Positions 6,623 through 6,740 of a DNA stretch of 6,740 bases are shown piece after piece. Made by a program: the position numbers and the translations under genes. The DNA comes from Nanobdellati archaeon. GTDB lineage: Archaea > EX4484-52 > GLR71. Each line of letters opens with the position of its first letter. Position 1 is the first letter of the stretch. The stretch lies in the NCBI GenBank assembly GCA_019429005.1, contig JAHYJR010000013.1:1-6740 (forward strand), given 5' to 3'. Under the pieces are notes generated by a model. It was not told where the DNA came from and made no database searches. It saw only the letters and a list, made by a program, of their open reading frames with translations.

Positions 6623-6740
6623 CTATCAAACTTAAACTATCAAACTTAAACTATCAAACTTAAACTATCAAACTTAAACTATCAAACTTAAACTATCAAA
6701 CTTAAACTATCAAACTTAAACTATCAAACTTAAACTATCA
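6614..6740. repeat. Perfect 14-bp direct tandem repeat array, right edge
   Basis: Nine identical copies of AAACTTAAACTATC fill 6614-6739, plus one further base in phase, and the array runs off the right edge. Base 6613 (A instead of C) breaks the pattern, so the perfect tract is 127 bp, the same as on the left. Rotated, the unit reads TCAAACTTAAACTA, matching the left unit at 10 of 14 positions. Stops occur in every frame on both strands, so it is non-coding. It lies 41 bp upstream of the rad50 start codon. The identical copies imply recent expansion or active homogenisation. Confidence 0.97.

Noticed and set aside
6614-6740. Telomere-like or terminal inverted repeats marking the ends of a linear element.
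   Set aside because: The two ends carry different units, similar only in direct rather than inverted orientation, and the equal 127-bp lengths point to an assembly limit.

Overview
This is a low-GC (roughly 30%), gene-dense piece of DNA, most likely from an archaeon. The evidence is GGTGA/GGTG Shine-Dalgarno motifs matching the archaeal 16S rRNA tail, TATA-like boxes about 25 nt ahead of plausible transcription starts, an oligo-T terminator without a hairpin, and an archaeal-type Rad50. A low-GC methanogen or related euryarchaeon fits. The sequence does not fix the genus, and an archaeal extrachromosomal element rich in tandem repeats cannot be excluded.

Layout. Positions 1-127 are a perfect 14-bp tandem repeat. 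It is followed by a plus-strand operon, trxB (231-1154) and a thioredoxin gene (1167-1502), ending in an oligo-T terminator. A 180-bp AT-rich intergenic region holds the terminator, a decayed 19-bp tandem repeat and a promoter. Next comes a plus-strand glucose-6-phosphate isomerase-like SIS-fold gene (about 1698-2921). It converges, with a 12-bp gap, on a minus-strand cluster read from right to left: rad50 (6572-4296), a TIM-barrel protein keeping the metal-ligand pattern of endonuclease IV (4292-3555, 3 bp after rad50), and an unidentified HExxH putative metallopeptidase (3521-2934). The right edge (6614-6740) is a second perfect 14-bp tandem repeat.

Functionally, the left operon is a self-contained NAD(P)H to TrxB to thioredoxin disulfide-reduction system, and the isomerase is central sugar metabolism. 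The right cluster looks like DNA double-strand-break or end processing: Rad50 ATPase with a translationally coupled, possible nuclease partner. Mre11 is not in the window, and the gene upstream of rad50 is hidden behind the repeat array.

The most unusual aspects are the two terminal arrays. They have the same unit length, similar units (shared TCAAA..TAA..TA pattern), no G on the plus strand, and each sits just upstream of an inward-facing operon. Each perfect tract is exactly 127 bp, which strongly suggests the window is a whole short-read contig that broke at longer repeats when assembled at k=127. The visible nine copies are therefore a minimum.
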